Source of the DNA: Ascidia mentula
Taxonomy: Eukaryota; Chordata; Ascidiacea; Phlebobranchia; Ascidiidae
NCBI GenBank assembly: GCA_947561715.1
Contig: OX387200.1
Location: 7,938,501-8,002,500 of the forward strand
Direction of reading: 5' to 3'
DNA length: 64,000 bases
Shown: positions 50,301 to 63,921 of the stretch, piece after piece
How positions within the stretch are numbered: position 1 is the stretch's first letter
How the letters are laid out: every line of letters starts with the position of its first letter
Position numbers and translations under genes: made by a program
The notes under the pieces: generated by a model
What the model saw: the letters and a program-made list of their open reading frames with translations, nothing else
Database searches by the model: none
Told to the model about the DNA's origin: nothing

Positions 50301-53300
50301 ACGTCACAACTTTAACCTTAACTGTAAAGTTTAAATGTTAATGAAAGTCACAGATCTAAATATGAATATTGCGCGCACAGATTTGGGTATGTGTGTCACA
50401 AATAGATCGCAGGCGAGCCCCGCGAAAACGGAATACGTTCATGAATACAAAGCGATAGTGAGTAACCCGGAAGGACAGGCATCGCCTGGTGTTGCTGGCA
50501 CCAGCTTCAACCATCGTGCATTGATGTATGTCACAGTTTATGCCGTAAGGCAGTTGCATAATAGCTCATGGTAAATCATTGCTATGTTAGCGTCAGTGGA
50601 CAAATCTGTGTCACTGAGGGTGATGTCCTTTTGAAAACGTATCGTATTGTGTTTCTAATTCCGCATATTTATGTTTAAATCGGTTTGAATCCGATTTTAA
50701 CTTCATGAAACAAAAGGTGGCTGCTTTTGTTACGCCAAAACGAGACAACAATGAAACCAGTTGTATCTTGGAAACCCAAATGGAATGTTACACATTATTC
50801 GCGCAAATTAAAGTAAACTAATGGACTATTTGTACCTGTGTGACAAATATAATCGCTTGGAATGTAAAACAAAACAAATACCTGGCGATTTCATTTCTGT
50901 TTGAATTAGGTCAAGCACTTCCTTGACTGCAGATGAGATGGGTTTGGCCCAGAGATAAAACATCTGTAGGGAAGCGTAAACCTTCTCCAAGCAAGCAAGA
51001 GGAACAAAAGGAACCTAAAAAATGTAAATACATTGACTACGCCACCGACTTTAAATGCAAACAGTAAGAACTTTATGGTACAGATGTATGTTATAAATTG
51101 CCCGTGTAGAGCCTAAAAATAGGAGCACAATAGACAGAAAGCGTGTACCGTTATGATGGTGTCGCAGATTATGTGAAGAAGGGGCAGCACCTTATCTTCT
51201 TCGGCGAACGCATACACCTGGAAAGTTTCATCTTTTAGTAAAAACCTACTTACAGTGCAACATATGACTCGGTATATTTTGTAACTTGCATTTCAGCTTG
51301 AACACGTAAAATTTGTAAACATTGGCTCTGTTACATTTTGGTAATAAGCGCATCCTAAATCTAGGGCGCGGCGGTTTTGTAGACTGTAAACAACATGACG
51401 TCATGAGCCGGTGATTCACAAAAAAAGCGACAAAAAATTGGCACAAATTCCGTCGCGAACGACAGGAAGCGTTCAACACGAACTCAGCTTATTCAAAAAC
51501 ACAACACTTTTCGAAAGCCCGTGACGATTCTTTTTTAAAAACGCGGTTGCAAGCATGCCGGGTTGTGTAACCTACATGAGGCGAATATTTTACCCGTGGT
51601 AATATATTGGTGCCGTTATTTGAAATATTGCATAGTTTGGTGTGTCAAAATTACATGCAATTGTATGAAAACCTACTACATGATACTTTTGTTATTTTTT
51701 GTAACACAAGCAACAAAAATGTGCTCTTTTTGGTTTGAAAAGGATGGTTGAAAACCGGTAAAGTGCAGTCTGCGCTCATTAAATCAGAAAATAATCATCT
51801 TATCGGATGTTGAATCGCTTATCTTTAACTTTAATTGACAGTTTTTCCCAATTCAATTCGCCGGAGACAATTCCAACGATTAATTAAATGTCGTTAATTG
51901 CAAAAACTTATCGGCGCCTAAATTATGATAAATGCGACAAAATTGCCAGACAATGCCAGAGTGCCATTCAAGGGAATTTGTAAAGTCGGTTACAGACGCC
52001 ACGGGGTTTTAATTACCAACGCAAAATAAAGAAAAAACTTTACTTCAAATATTTTATTTGACATAATTATATTCATTTCGTGTGATTAAGTTTTCAAGCG
52101 GCTGTGCCTCTGAGAAATCATTGTAGCTGTTTTAGATTCAGGACTTTTAAGTTAAAGCGTGTGGTGCAAAACATGGAAAATTTAACTTGGGACCAATTCG
52201 TATCGTATCGTGACAAGCCGTAAAAGTCCGTCAATCCCAAGACAACATTCACCTTTTCTGCGGCTTCGCTCAGTGAAGTCATGATTGCTTCGATGTTACG
52301 ATGGTTCTGATTGATTTCCTGGTACAGAGCCCAGTACTTAGTGCTGTCGCCAACTGAAAGTCGACAAAATGAACAATGATATGTCACGAGTTCGTTTAAA
52401 CTTAACAAAGACTTTCGTTGTGCGATCCCGATTTTTTAAAATAACTTGAAGTTCAGTCCTGTTTGCCTGGCGTTTATCGTCGTACGATCACAAAAACTGC
52501 ATTGATGAGACCAGATAGGTCAAAACAGTAGCCCTGTATGCAGCTCATTTAAAAATAAAATTTAAGGTATGTGAATAAAACGGTTCCCCGAGTTTGAGGT
52601 GGTAAAACAGATGCCGACAATTTTTCTACGTGATTATTTCGTGTTTGCCATCGCAATTTCATAGCCCGGCATAATCCAAGTTAAAAAATTATAACAAAAC
52701 AATATCCGTATGTAAAGCGATTGGATGAGTTAACCGGTAGTAACAAAAACACGTGATGACCAAACTTCCCGCAGGACAGAAGAAAATATAGTACATGATT
52801 GTTGCGTAACTATACATACGTAATGGCGTGCCGCACGCAAAAGTACGTCAACATCCGCCCCTTGTTACAACACAAACGCCTTCTCTAGCTCTTGTGACAT
52901 CACAAGATTAGTTGCGTAAATGGCATTGTTGCGCAGTTGCATAAAGCGAGTTTGTGACTCGTTTTTTGGACTCTTTTCCTTTCCGGGTAATTTTCGTCAT
53001 ACAATGATCCAATTATGTACCAAACACGATTATTATTACTAAAACAAACCGAATTAGAATATTCCCTCATATATTAGCTACAAAATAACACATGACAAGT
53101 CTATACATGGTTGATTGGTTTGGCCATGGAACATTTTCTATCCCACAATATCAAATTACTTCCCATTTGTTTTACGCCAAATTGCATTTACACCAAATTT
53201 ACGACTGAGTCTCTTAAGCTTACACCACAAAATATACATTGGAGAAATTGTGACGTTTTTTATATACAAGGCACAAATCACAAGAGAGTTAACAAGCAAG

Positions 53301-55606
53301 GAAAGGTTCATGTTCCACCTTTTGTACCGTTTCTTTAGTTCCGTTTAGATTCATTAAATAGACAAAATGACCACGCTTTTTACACGAACTATACCTTTTT
53401 TGTCTTCAAGGGTCTTGTTGCTGCTGTTTTTGCCGGAATTTAGGTAAAGCGAAAGAAGCTCAGAGAAGAGACGTTGCCACTTTTCCTTTCCGCTAACTTC
53501 ATCAGGAGGTTTCGAAAGCCGTTTCATAACCTAACAAAAAAATGATTGTATCACTCATAATGAAACTGGCGATGTCAGCACCGAAATAACGCACTGGTAA
53601 AATAGAATAGGGTAGAAAACATCACAACAAGAAAGTCTTCAAAATACCGTTTTTCCTCGGGCAAGGCAAAATAAGGTTAAATGTGGCAAAATATTGTAGT
53701 TCGTATAATAAAAACCGTCGTTTTGTCCAGGCCTGGCAGTTTGTCATTTTACTCACATTGGATTCAAAGTTCTTGGAGCTTTGTTCCCAGCCTCTGGCTG
53801 AAAGGCAAAACGCAACTATGTGAGTTTGGAAAGTCACAACTGAGTCACCGCACAAAGCGAGAAAACTTTCGAACCAAAATTGCATGCAAATTTTTTGAGG
53901 TTATTTAAAGAACAAAAGCACACAGTTATATTGCGCAACGAAAAGAAAGTTAGAAACACAAAAATGTAGGAAATCGTTTTGTCGTTTCCAGAAGGTTCGG
54001 CCAGTAGTTACCTTTATTCCACAATAAGAACACCTCTCTAAGGTTACTGAAATCCCAGGTCCTGACGTCAGATGTGTCCAACATGTAGGACAGGGTGTAC
54101 ATGATGTCGCGCAACTTCTTAATCACCTCACGGTCTTCATCTGAAAAACCATAATATGTTTTGTGTTGTATGTATATGACGTCTGTTTCAACAAACGTCT
54201 CAACATCATGCAAATATGGGTTTATAGTTATATTGCCGTATGCAAAAGAGCCAAGGACATCAATACTTAAAGGTTCGGATCAGTAATTCAACCCCGTAAC
54301 AACTACTAAAATTACCCTCTAAATTTGTCACAAACAATTTATAAAAAACATTTTGAAGCAAATATAGATGGAGATTCAAGGCCTTGCTTTAAGTTATAGT
54401 TAACCGTGTGCGCGTTTAACGCACGTTCACGCACGAAATTACACCTAAAAAAAACATAATGGATGAATTCTCTCCAGTACAAAGGCCGGCCGATTCTTCC
54501 TCACCTAATTCGGCTATCACCGACCGCTGCATGGCGTCAATCACCCCATCACTTGGCTTCCTTCGTATTTTATCATGTGACACGTAGTCTGATGTGGACA
54601 ATCGGCTTCCAGTCGGTGGCTTTGAGTCCACACTAGGGCGCCGATTGGGAACCGTGTTGGACCTCGACCGTTTCGGTGGCGACACGCCCAGTACGAGGGA
54701 AGCGTGTCGGGCCGTGTTGGACCGGCCGGCTGGTCCCGATTGCGTTGATATTTCCACTGTCTGTCTGGCATTGCTACCGGGAAAGTTCGAGACGTTTCTG
54801 ATCATGCGAATCGCCTCTCGTAGTGGTTTGTGACCTGAAGATATCGGGAAGGATATTGAATGTGATTTCGGTTTTGATTACTTAAATGCGACTTCCCCTG
54901 TTTGGTTTCTGTCATGGGTGCTTACCTGCCTGATGAAACGAATTAAAACGACATTATATTTTAAGGCTGACTAAGAGTTGATTTGTTTTTCCCTGTCACG
55001 GTGTAATACGCAAGACTGACGCATGTATAATAATAAAAAAACAGGCATTTGTGTATGTTTACACCCTTGTAGCATTTTGAGAATGGTTAACCGCACAGGT
55101 AAACAAAATCGCTATGTTGATTATACTATGCTTCATGCCTATAATTGAACTGCGGAGACTTACCGAATCCCAAAGTGAACGAAATGTATTTGAACACCAG
55201 ACATTGTACGTATCTGTAAAGAAAATATAGTCGTTTATTGAAAATGTAGCGTTTTTTTCTTCCACCGCAAATATTTATTGTGATTCGTGCACTGTACTGA
55301 AAACACTAGCAAAACATGGCATCCATACCATACGCAAGCATGACTCATTAGCTTAATTGAATGCGTGTTTCAAACAACATCACACTCGATACAACCAATA
55401 ACAAAAGTATTCTAAACACCAGTGTTTTAAGAACCGGTGCCACTATCCAAAAATGATGCGGACCTTGTTATGGAAACTTACATTTGTTGGGCCTCGCTAT
55501 GGGCGTGAACTTGCTTCCAGAACTGACTTGGCGCCGCCGCTCTCTCATCCGACACAAAGTTGTCAACGATGTCGCAAACGTAATCCCAGTCGCAGAGGAC
55601 GGACAT
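41341..55606 (-). CDS. PIK3R5: PIK3R5 (p101)-type regulatory subunit of PI3K-gamma
   Basis: Thirty exons join in phase to 1437 aa: 55606-55482, 55213-55164, 54834-54505, 54140-54012, 53797-53757, 53530-53395, 52353-52253, 51217-51149, 51014-50882, 50212-50137, 49742-49514, 48728-48581, 48083-47815, 47658-47532, 47369-47209, 46823-46316, 45394-45032, 44783-44744, 44667-44533, 44137-44006, 43711-43605, 43499-43387, 43135-43052, 42870-42802, 42694-42598, 42473-42397, 42323-42221, 41966-41878, 41748-41609, 41473-41341. Parallels with mammalian p101: LKVMFVGNDR..NLARAYYELR (LRVVVFGSDR..VARAYSNLR), MFYVPVGE (FFYVPVKR), MLGAVDPWYRSSV (MLDPWYERNV), SSLLEYSRFAV (LLYYCRFAA) and a C-terminal YLSLPLKTYW (LCLPIMTFSG). 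p101 binds p110-gamma through its helical N terminus and G-beta-gamma through its C-terminal domain, coupling GPCRs to PIP3. The protein is about 550 residues longer than human p101, mostly in Ser-rich insertions (exons 3, 13, 16, 17). PIK3R6 is the alternative; the gene may predate that split. Confidence 0.93.
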
Positions 55607-57384
55607 CCCGTGAAACAGTAAAAACAACAAGAACAAAGTAGGCAACAGTTAACAACACTCGCCTGTTTACCAGTTTAACTGCACCATGATACAGTTTGGG
55701 TTAAACTGCAAAACAACAACACTGTTCAGTTCGTGCGATATCATACCTGTGCGTAAACATAACCGCCTTCTTGCCCTGTGTCTCAGACATTGTGGACTTT
55801 TAACCAATCTTACTCGTACTTCTACCCAACCCTCGCTCAGCTACGTCATTTCCGCCTTGCGATAGTGTTGGCCAAAGAGCTCTACGCTTGGCGCTGTTGT
55901 TTTTTTCCTGGCTCCGCGGTAGTAAACAAGCGCCGTCGTTTCGCGTCGACCGCCGGAGACAACAACAAGCACTCTTTTCTCTGTTAGCTGACAATGATAA
56001 CTATCACTCGCAAATATATTTAAAGTATTACGCTATTGAACATGTTTTTGTCATTGTTGTGACGATTCAGGTAGGCAAACTATGCACACCGTAGGCATTA
56101 AGTTCACAATTAGCACCTGTATTTATTTTTTTTTAAATACATTAAACTAAGATCGTTATGGCCTCCAGTTAAACACTGTTATATGCTCTGTTTATTGTCA
56201 AATTCTACAGTCACTTCCTTACTCAGCATAAGGAAATAAGACAGCTGAGAACACTGGACAACTGAAACCATTAACATCCCAACAGGGTTTCATACTGAGT
56301 TCTATTTCGGGGCTTCTTTGTTTGTGTGTACATACAGTGTCGGCAAATGGAAAATGCAACACGATATATTTTCTTGGGTACACGATTACGAAATAAATGG
56401 TTTCCACTAACCACATTCCGTTACCATTACCCACACTTTGCTGGTTATCGAGGATTGTGCTAGATCAAAAAATTTTAATTATAACAAATTAAAATAAAAA
56501 ACGAAGCTGCCTGCATTCAGTTGTTTTGACACTATTTTACTGTTTTGTGCTGCATTGGACCTTGAAAAGGTAACTTACATAAAATATACCCACATTCTCA
56601 AAGCCTAAATCTTTCCTAGGATACAAAGTAAAACTCCATAGACAGCAACCACGTTGGTTGCGGTTTCGCGTACACACATCCAACAACGCAACTGCGCCGA
56701 TCGAGCGAGTTATGACACTGCAACCAAACACGCGTAGCGTCATTTTCTTATTGACTGGGCAACGTCACATCCTATTTTGTCCCGACATGTTTTGCGCAAC
56801 GGGGCGCCGTGCCATGACGCTATGCTCCCTGTGCATTGTGAAACGTGATGCATGATAAACAACTTTTTTCAGAGTAAAGTGCACCACCGTAAGGAATTAC
56901 CACCGACCGGTAGATGTCACTAGTGGGCAATAAAAACGTGATTCACTTCTCGGGCAATTTTTTTCCATCGCTAGATTGGCACAAAGCAAACAAAAACATA
57001 TCGGGTATTTTCCATTTGGTTTATCGTGGTTTCAATGGCATCCAAGAGGCCACCTAACTATTAATTAGAAATTACTTTTAGCAACAAATTGTTTCTGGGG
57101 TGACAGCAATATACTGCAACATATGCGTTCTCATCTACCAGTGGGCAATGTATTGTTTTTTGCGTTTCGGCATTGTCCAGGCTGTGTCCGCAGAAATACG
57201 AGGAAATCGCCTCGGATGTGGAATGAATGTACTGTGAAAAACAGAGAAAATTTATCGTCATGATAGGTTTAACCTCACAACTGCAGACAATTTTACAAAC
57301 AAATAATACTTTGATTGAGAAGTTTTGACAGTTAAAAGTTTGATTGTCAATTGAACTATTCAAAGCGTACACTTACACACAGAA

Positions 57385-57468
<84 letters not shown>

Positions 57469-59588
57469 GTGAAAATGAAGATCTTTTTACTAACATAGAC
57501 TTGGGGTTTTTACATAAAAGTAGTCTGAAATCTGATACTAAATCTTTGTCTGTCAAGGGGCTAACCAAAGATTCTACTATCTCGAAGTTACTATCTATGG
57601 GTACACAAAACGTAGCAAATAAGTTATTGAAATGTCAACTGCACTGAAGAAATGAACTGTAACTCGGCACGTGTGTAAAACTCGCCCAAGCTGCAGTTTA
57701 AAGACTTTTAAACAAACTGACGTCTTTCCTGCATCCTGCTCAATGCGATTGAATGAAGGAATGGTTGCCAAACCGTGCCCACACATTGATACAGAATGCA
57801 GGCTTCGCAGTTGGTTACCATATATAGTGCGACGTGCTGCAAGTGCAAGCTTATCTTTGAACTGAGGTCAAAAGGATCGGTTTGCCCGTGCTTTTAATGT
57901 GGACCTTGCAAGAAACCGGGAGTGCCTGAAAACATCGTTTCGCTGAACCAAAATTATGGTAAACCTTGCTCAGTATTTAACAATAAAGCAGCTAGTTGTT
58001 GGTATAAGCTGAAATAAATCCTGTTTTTATGTTTTGTGTTTGCAGGAAGGAATAACTTAACATATCTGCCTGTGCATTATTCCAGCATCAGCAACAAGAG
58101 TGACCAAAGTAACATAAGACCGTGGCACAAGGTTGTCCTTATCGGCCACTTTACTTATAGCCATGTGAAAACATTGCCGGTTTTTTTTTTAAAGAGAAAC
58201 ATAACGAGCACGCGCGTTTTCTGAGTGAAACCAACTAATTGCGGAAACGAAGCCTTTAAAAGCACAAGCAAAAGACCATCGGGACCATAACACACTTCAC
58301 GATTCATTAAAAAATACTGCAATTTCCATTAAATAGATCGCATAACATTTTCCGGTTTTGGAGTGTTTGGAGTTGTACAATTTAGGGAAGGCCGCCTTGT
58401 CTAATGATATCCCAATTTACCGCGCACGCAACTATAGAAGTGACGCGCGTCGATGACGTTTTTACGATCAGACACTTGCCCAAGGCTATTATGTGCTTTT
58501 GCTTTGCTGCTGCCACCATTTACAATACGTGAACGGTCAGGCACGACCAAAAATACATTTCAATTGGAAGGGAAAGCGCTGCTTTGAAGCTATTTGCGGG
58601 TTTTCACGACAGCAGTACTTGCAGAACAGGTTTGTTTTTGACAGAAAGAGTGCGGCTTAAGCATCAGAAAAAATAGGTTGTGTGTATCATCTGGAAACCA
58701 TGTTCTTTAGTGGCTGCTGCATTGTAAGAGGTGTTTGCAGTACAACGTAATGGGGTGACAGATATGTAGTGTTGTCTCAGCGATTTTTTCCCATGACCAA
58801 AATAGTTTGACATTTTGTGTGACTTGATTTCTCGTACATTTACATCAATTAAAAACGCGCGAATATTGCGCAGTATTTATTTCGTGCAACAACACGAACC
58901 AACAAAAAACTAAAAGTCTCTTCTCACGCAAATAGTCGTATAATTAGTTACATTTCGTGATTGTTGTTCATTTTATCATTTTATGGCGACGGCGAATAGT
59001 TTCCACGTATTGCAGTAATATCATGTCCTTATACCGTTTTACTTCAAGTCATGGCAAAAATTGTTTAATGCCATTAATGGCGGAGAAGACAGACCCATGG
59101 AAATTCCGCATCCGGAATCTGAGGAAAAGGCAACGACCCCAAATAGATATAAATTCGACAAAAAATTCTTACTTATTGATAGACTGTTAAAAGTGCTGGA
59201 GGAACAACTGTAGTTGACCGAAAATTTGTTTTGGTGAAGGATGACTAATAATCTTGACAGCTACTTAGACGCAACGCCTACGTGCAATTAAACGAACACG
59301 TGAAACTCATCGTGAATCTGTAGTTTTGGAACTGAGAAACGTCCCGACTTCACAACAGTTAAGAGGTAACAATTGCGAACGGACAAACATACAGGTGTTT
59401 ATGCTGTATTTCTATTTTAAAATTTTCCAACAATTTGTTGAAAGTATAGCGCTACAATGCTGATGATTAAGTACAGGCTTCTTCATAAGTTTACGCTTTA
59501 ACTTGCAGGAAAAAAACTTTCATCGTTTGAATCTGTAAATACAGGACGTACTTGTTTCTATGCAGTGATTAAGAACGATAGAGTTGAC
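55607..59588. other. 4 kb between PIK3R5 and VWA7-like gene
   Basis: A possible upstream non-coding or alternative first exon of PIK3R5 lies at 55790-55747 (minus): ATG, 14 codons (MSETQGKKAVMFTH) and a GTATGA donor. Its frame does not continue into the next exon, so it looks like a 5' UTR exon with a short upstream frame. A dinucleotide repeat at 57387-57469 is listed separately. No other exon could be supported. Confidence 0.5.
57387..57469. repeat. (AC)n/(AT)n microsatellite
   Basis: About 35 uninterrupted AC units followed by about 6 AT units. Open frames of Thr-His or Cys-Val repeats here are artefacts of the microsatellite. Confidence 0.98.
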
Positions 59589-62500
59589 ATGAAATTCAAA
59601 ACTGCTGTCGGACTGCCTGTTTTCCTTCTCTACGCGTGCCTTCAACTACCAACAGCACAATCACTCATACCTGCAGAAATCTTCACCACCTCCTGTACAC
59701 CTTTTCGCAAAGTTCTGACACAATCAGTTGTCAAGATTGCTACCTCGTATTTTGCTGATAACCCTCGTGCAAACAGCAGTGCGATCGAACCAACACTTGT
59801 CACACCGCTTACACCTTCCAAACTGTTCAAAGTTTATTACGGAGTCGATGCGACTGCTGAACAATTTAAACAAGCTATTTTGGACATTTATTATTCTGAT
59901 CCCGACCCGTTTACACTAAACAGAAGAAATCTTAATCGCATATACTACCGGGAGAATGTTGACAGTTATGTCAGGGCAGGGAACTACAGACTTGCGAGGG
60001 AAACCATTGGAAACCTTATTTACCAAGGAATCGGTGACCATGCAAAACTGTCAAGGCTGTGGCAAAGGTATCGCTGTGTGACGAAGGCATACCACGCAAT
60101 AGCTGAAAGCGTCGTGTTTGCCGAGATGGAAAGGTACGTATCTTATAAGACTACGGTAGCTAGTAGATATTTCCAAAATAGCGTGTGACCATGCGAGGTA
60201 AAAATGTTTGGTTTTATGGTTATTTTTTACTGATATCACTTACACGCTTATTGCTTTGAAAATAGAAAGGAGCCGCAAAGTGTTTTTCTTGTCCATGGAT
60301 ATTAACTTTCCGCCGGTTGTTAAATATTCTGGAAATATCATGCTTCCCATATGAATATCACTAACATTCATATGGATATTCATTATCTCATACTTGCCTT
60401 TTGTGTGGCCCTTTCTGTATCAATTTCTGTAAAATATACACACCGCAATTAGTCAAACGAATCAAAATCTCGTCTTGTTGTACAGGGTGCGAAATCAGGT
60501 AGGAGATTACAGATTCGGTCGACTGTTGAGATTGGGAGTTGGAACCACGTTGGCGTTTGTGATCGACAACACCGGGAGTATGGCGGAAGAAATTGACGCT
60601 GCCAAGACAAGGGCAAAGGTCGGTAATGCTTTGTTTGGTTTCCTATTAAACACTTTGATTAAGTTAGTAAACACTTGGGTAATATGGAAGTCAAATTTTG
60701 GGTTTTTGAAAGTTTTCTTTTCATTGACAGAAAAAGAGTATACGGTAAGCCGTATCAGTCGTTTGTCATTAATCTGCTCTTTTTTGGTACCAGTAAATAT
60801 ATTGACATTTAAAATATCTTTACACCTGATGAAGCGAGAGAAACTCGCGTAAACATGGGTTTGGAAATAAATGATCAAATCAGGTTTTTTTCAATAGTTC
60901 CAATATACCACAAAAGAGCAGCTTACAGACAAAATAGTCAGATGAAAATGACGTGGGCTTGGGCGTCTAAAGTTTCGACAAAATTTCCAGCAACAAGATT
61001 ACTTCGACCAAATAACGTTTAAGGGGTTTTTCGTAGCAAGACAAAACAGGTTTATTTCATCATGAGAGTTTCGTTCCGCAGTGTGAGTCACAGCGTTGTG
61101 CATTACTTGTTCTCCACTTTGGTACATTGAGCTTTTTATTGACGTAATGCAACGTTTTGACGGCTATGTTTTCCTTGTACAGTACTTTACGGGTGTGTGG
61201 CATGCCACGTTATTTTGAAACATGCCCTATGGTTTGTCTGTATGTAATGAGACCGTTCCTTAGAATTCCATTAACCTATAAGGACAAAGCGTGACATCGA
61301 TAAAGGAAAATATCGATTTTTTCAGACAGCCCTTTTGTGTGACACTGCATTTTTGATATTAAGGCAGAGGTCCCCGAACTTTTTTCTCCAACTAACCCCC
61401 TGGCAGCCTTTCAAGAATAAAATTTACGCTCATGTTTTGCCATACTAATTTTGCAAAATAGTAATAAAACCAAACAGAGGTTTTGAAATCCAAATCCAGA
61501 TGATATTGTACCAAACATAAAAACACTTCAGCGAAGTAAAATAATCAAAAATAACTAATGGTTTTGCCGAAACGTTAGCATTCAAAATCTCCACGGCGTA
61601 CAGCGAAAAATTTGCAAATTTCTTGGTTACAAAATTTACCCCCGCAAGGTACACACAAAAAAAAGTCCCCGTTGAGGTAGATGTGGTCATATTCGCCACT
61701 CCTGAATTCGCTTCTGCCACAAACTAATCACAAACATTCTGCATGTTGCCACAGTCATTGAACTTCAAAAATCATTTAGTCAAAACGAAAACCGGGAACT
61801 GCGCTTGTTTTAATTTGTTTTCTTCCCGTCCGATTTTAACTTATTTTATATCTATTTTATGCAGCTGATTTTGAATCAACGTCAAGGTTCTCTCGACCAA
61901 CCTCAAGATTTTGTTTTGGTTCCGTTTAACGATCCGCTGGTCGGACCCCTAACCGTAACGAACGACCCCGAGGTGTTTACGAAGGCTATTAACAGGTAAA
62001 GTGTTTGTGTTTTATACTCCTACCTAAACCCATCATAGACTAGAAATTTGTGTGTCTTAGGATTGGAATATCAGTTATACTGTCAATATGTACTGCAATA
62101 TTTCTAACAAGATACTTTGTTCAGCCACTGATACCGCTTGTGACTATTTCCGACTTGACATCAGTGTTATGATGCTATTTTAGTTTGGAGGCTTATGGTG
62201 GGGGAGACGAACCTGAACTTGCGCTCGAAGGAATTTTGCTGGCGATCGAAAACTGCAGACCCGGTTCGAGGGTGTTTGTAATCACTGACGTGGACGCCAA
62301 AGATGTTGAACTTCAAGTGAGGATATTTGGCATGCGTTGCTCACTGGTGTACTGGGGTTTGTGCATTGCAACAAATTGTCGATTCGTCCTTAGATAACCT
62401 CATCACCAACTTTTAATTCCAAATAGATTAAAACAATCTTATGTAAATTTTTCAGTGATGTCTTTTTAGGACCTTGTGGTTGCTCAAGCAAAGAAGAAAA

Positions 62501-63921
62501 CCATAAAAGTAAGTTTTCTCCTGACCAACACCATCGTCAATAATATCTGCAAAGAACAGCCCAAGTAAGTTGACAACATATACGATAAATATCACTTTCA
62601 TCAGAGTAAGTAAATAATCGATTGAACGATATTTAGGCCTGGAAGTCCGAAGCTTCTTAAGCGTAGATGCCTCACACCGTCTTATAAACACGGCTTGGAG
62701 CTTTTTAAACACATCGCCGACAGCACAGGGGGGAGCATGTTGGTTGTTAAAGAGGGCGACATCTTGCGAGCAACGGAAGTAGTCGACAGTACGGTGAAGC
62801 AAGGAATCGTCGAAATATTCAGAAAACGTATCACAGGTATGTTACGTTTCTGGCATTGAGATTTTTACAGTTACAACTATATTTTTGTGAAATTATGTCA
62901 TAGTGTCATTGCAGCCATGGGTCAACTGAAAGCAGTTTTATTTTAATGCTCGATGATAGCAAAATGCTACAAATTACGTCCCGATAAGTATTTAGAGATC
63001 AAATATTCCGAGTCTACCTATGGCTGCGATGACATTACATGACATTTGACTGAAAGATAAGACAGTTGCATAAAACACTGTGATATGTTTTTGATCTCTT
63101 GTATAACTTTACCAGGTGGAACTCGTAACTTCCCACTGCGAGTCGACAGTTCTATCGCTGAACTTTTCGTCGAATTTAAGGGGGATTGTCGTGACATCAC
63201 TATCGCCCATGAGAATACGATATTTATGATCAAGGTAATTTGATTACCGTACAAAGGGCGAAACGTGGGTTGGATACGTATTCCTATTTACTTGACCGCA
63301 GACGAGCCGTCTGCGCCGCCTCGAGTAAAACTGTTAAAATAACTAAAATTAAGTACTTTTACTTGATTTTGTAAACGGACATTGACAACGGTGTGTTTGT
63401 AGGATGTTGTGACGGTCGGTGATTTATTGGAAGGAAAAATTTCAGTTCAAAATCATTTTGGAACCTGGTATGTCAACGTCACCGGTGGGAAGGATTGTGA
63501 CGTCAACGTAAGAAAACGTTTATTTTACTTTACGTCAACATCTAACCATCGCTTAAATAACTTCCGTGAAATGTTTTTCTGTTCTCTTTAGGCATGTGGT
63601 TATCACTTAAAAAAAAAAAATTAAACGCTTACTCTTCCGCAGTTCAAGGCTCGTACAACGATGGGATTTCTACAAACCCTTGGGAGAAAAGTTCGCAAAA
63701 ATGTGTTCGTGGTTGTCACGGAACGATTCGAAGGTTCGCACACGATTGCGTCATACCGATTTTATAATTTTTTTTATTGTAATTTTTACTCTTGTAGGCC
63801 AACCTCTGCACAGTGATAACATTGAAGTTTTGTTGGACGCATACGGAAACAAGCCTTTGGACAGAGTAGACACAGTCAAATTTCTCTCCAAGGTATCTGG
63901 AAATCTACTGGACTCGTTCAA
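59589..63921 (+). CDS. VWA7: VWA7-like secreted von Willebrand A protein, 3' end beyond window
   Basis: Ten exons in phase: 59589-60133, 60486-60618, 61865-61995, 62184-62316, 62470-62564, 62637-62836, 63116-63234, 63403-63507, 63643-63733, 63798-63921; the last ends in phase 2 at GTACGT, so more follows. The start at 59589 gives a signal peptide (KTAVGLPVFLLYACLQLPTA). The N-terminal part (LTPSKLFKVYYGVDAT) resembles VWA7. The VWA domain has the MIDAS sequence FVIDNTGSMAEEIDAAK, then FVLVPFNDPLVGPLTVTNDP, the GGGDEPELALEG loop and FVITDVDAKD. These match VWA7 (FVLDTTGSM, GGGDEPEM) better than the related hemicentin N terminus. A beta-rich region follows (FGTWYVNVTGGKDC). The function of VWA7 is poorly known; hemicentin-type VWA domains act in the extracellular matrix. 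The HALQDFYSHSN segment of vertebrate VWA7 was not found in the exons read. Confidence 0.88.
60826..60860 (+). other. Degenerate hammerhead-like motif in VWA7 intron 2
   Basis: CTGATGA (60826-60832) is followed by a perfect five-pair stem GCGAG/CTCGC and then GTAAAC instead of GAAAC. One base interrupts the second core element, so activity is unlikely. It resembles the motifs beside the Penelope-like elements and is probably a relic of one. Confidence 0.3.

Noticed and set aside
55747-55790. Start codon of PIK3R5 in an upstream exon (MSETQ...)
   Set aside because: Its frame does not connect to the conserved coding exon through any acceptor I could find; the ATG at 55606 gives a complete in-phase protein, so this is probably 5' UTR.
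57351-57647. Thr-His repeat protein and its Cys-Val mirror
   Set aside because: Both are direct translations of the AC microsatellite.
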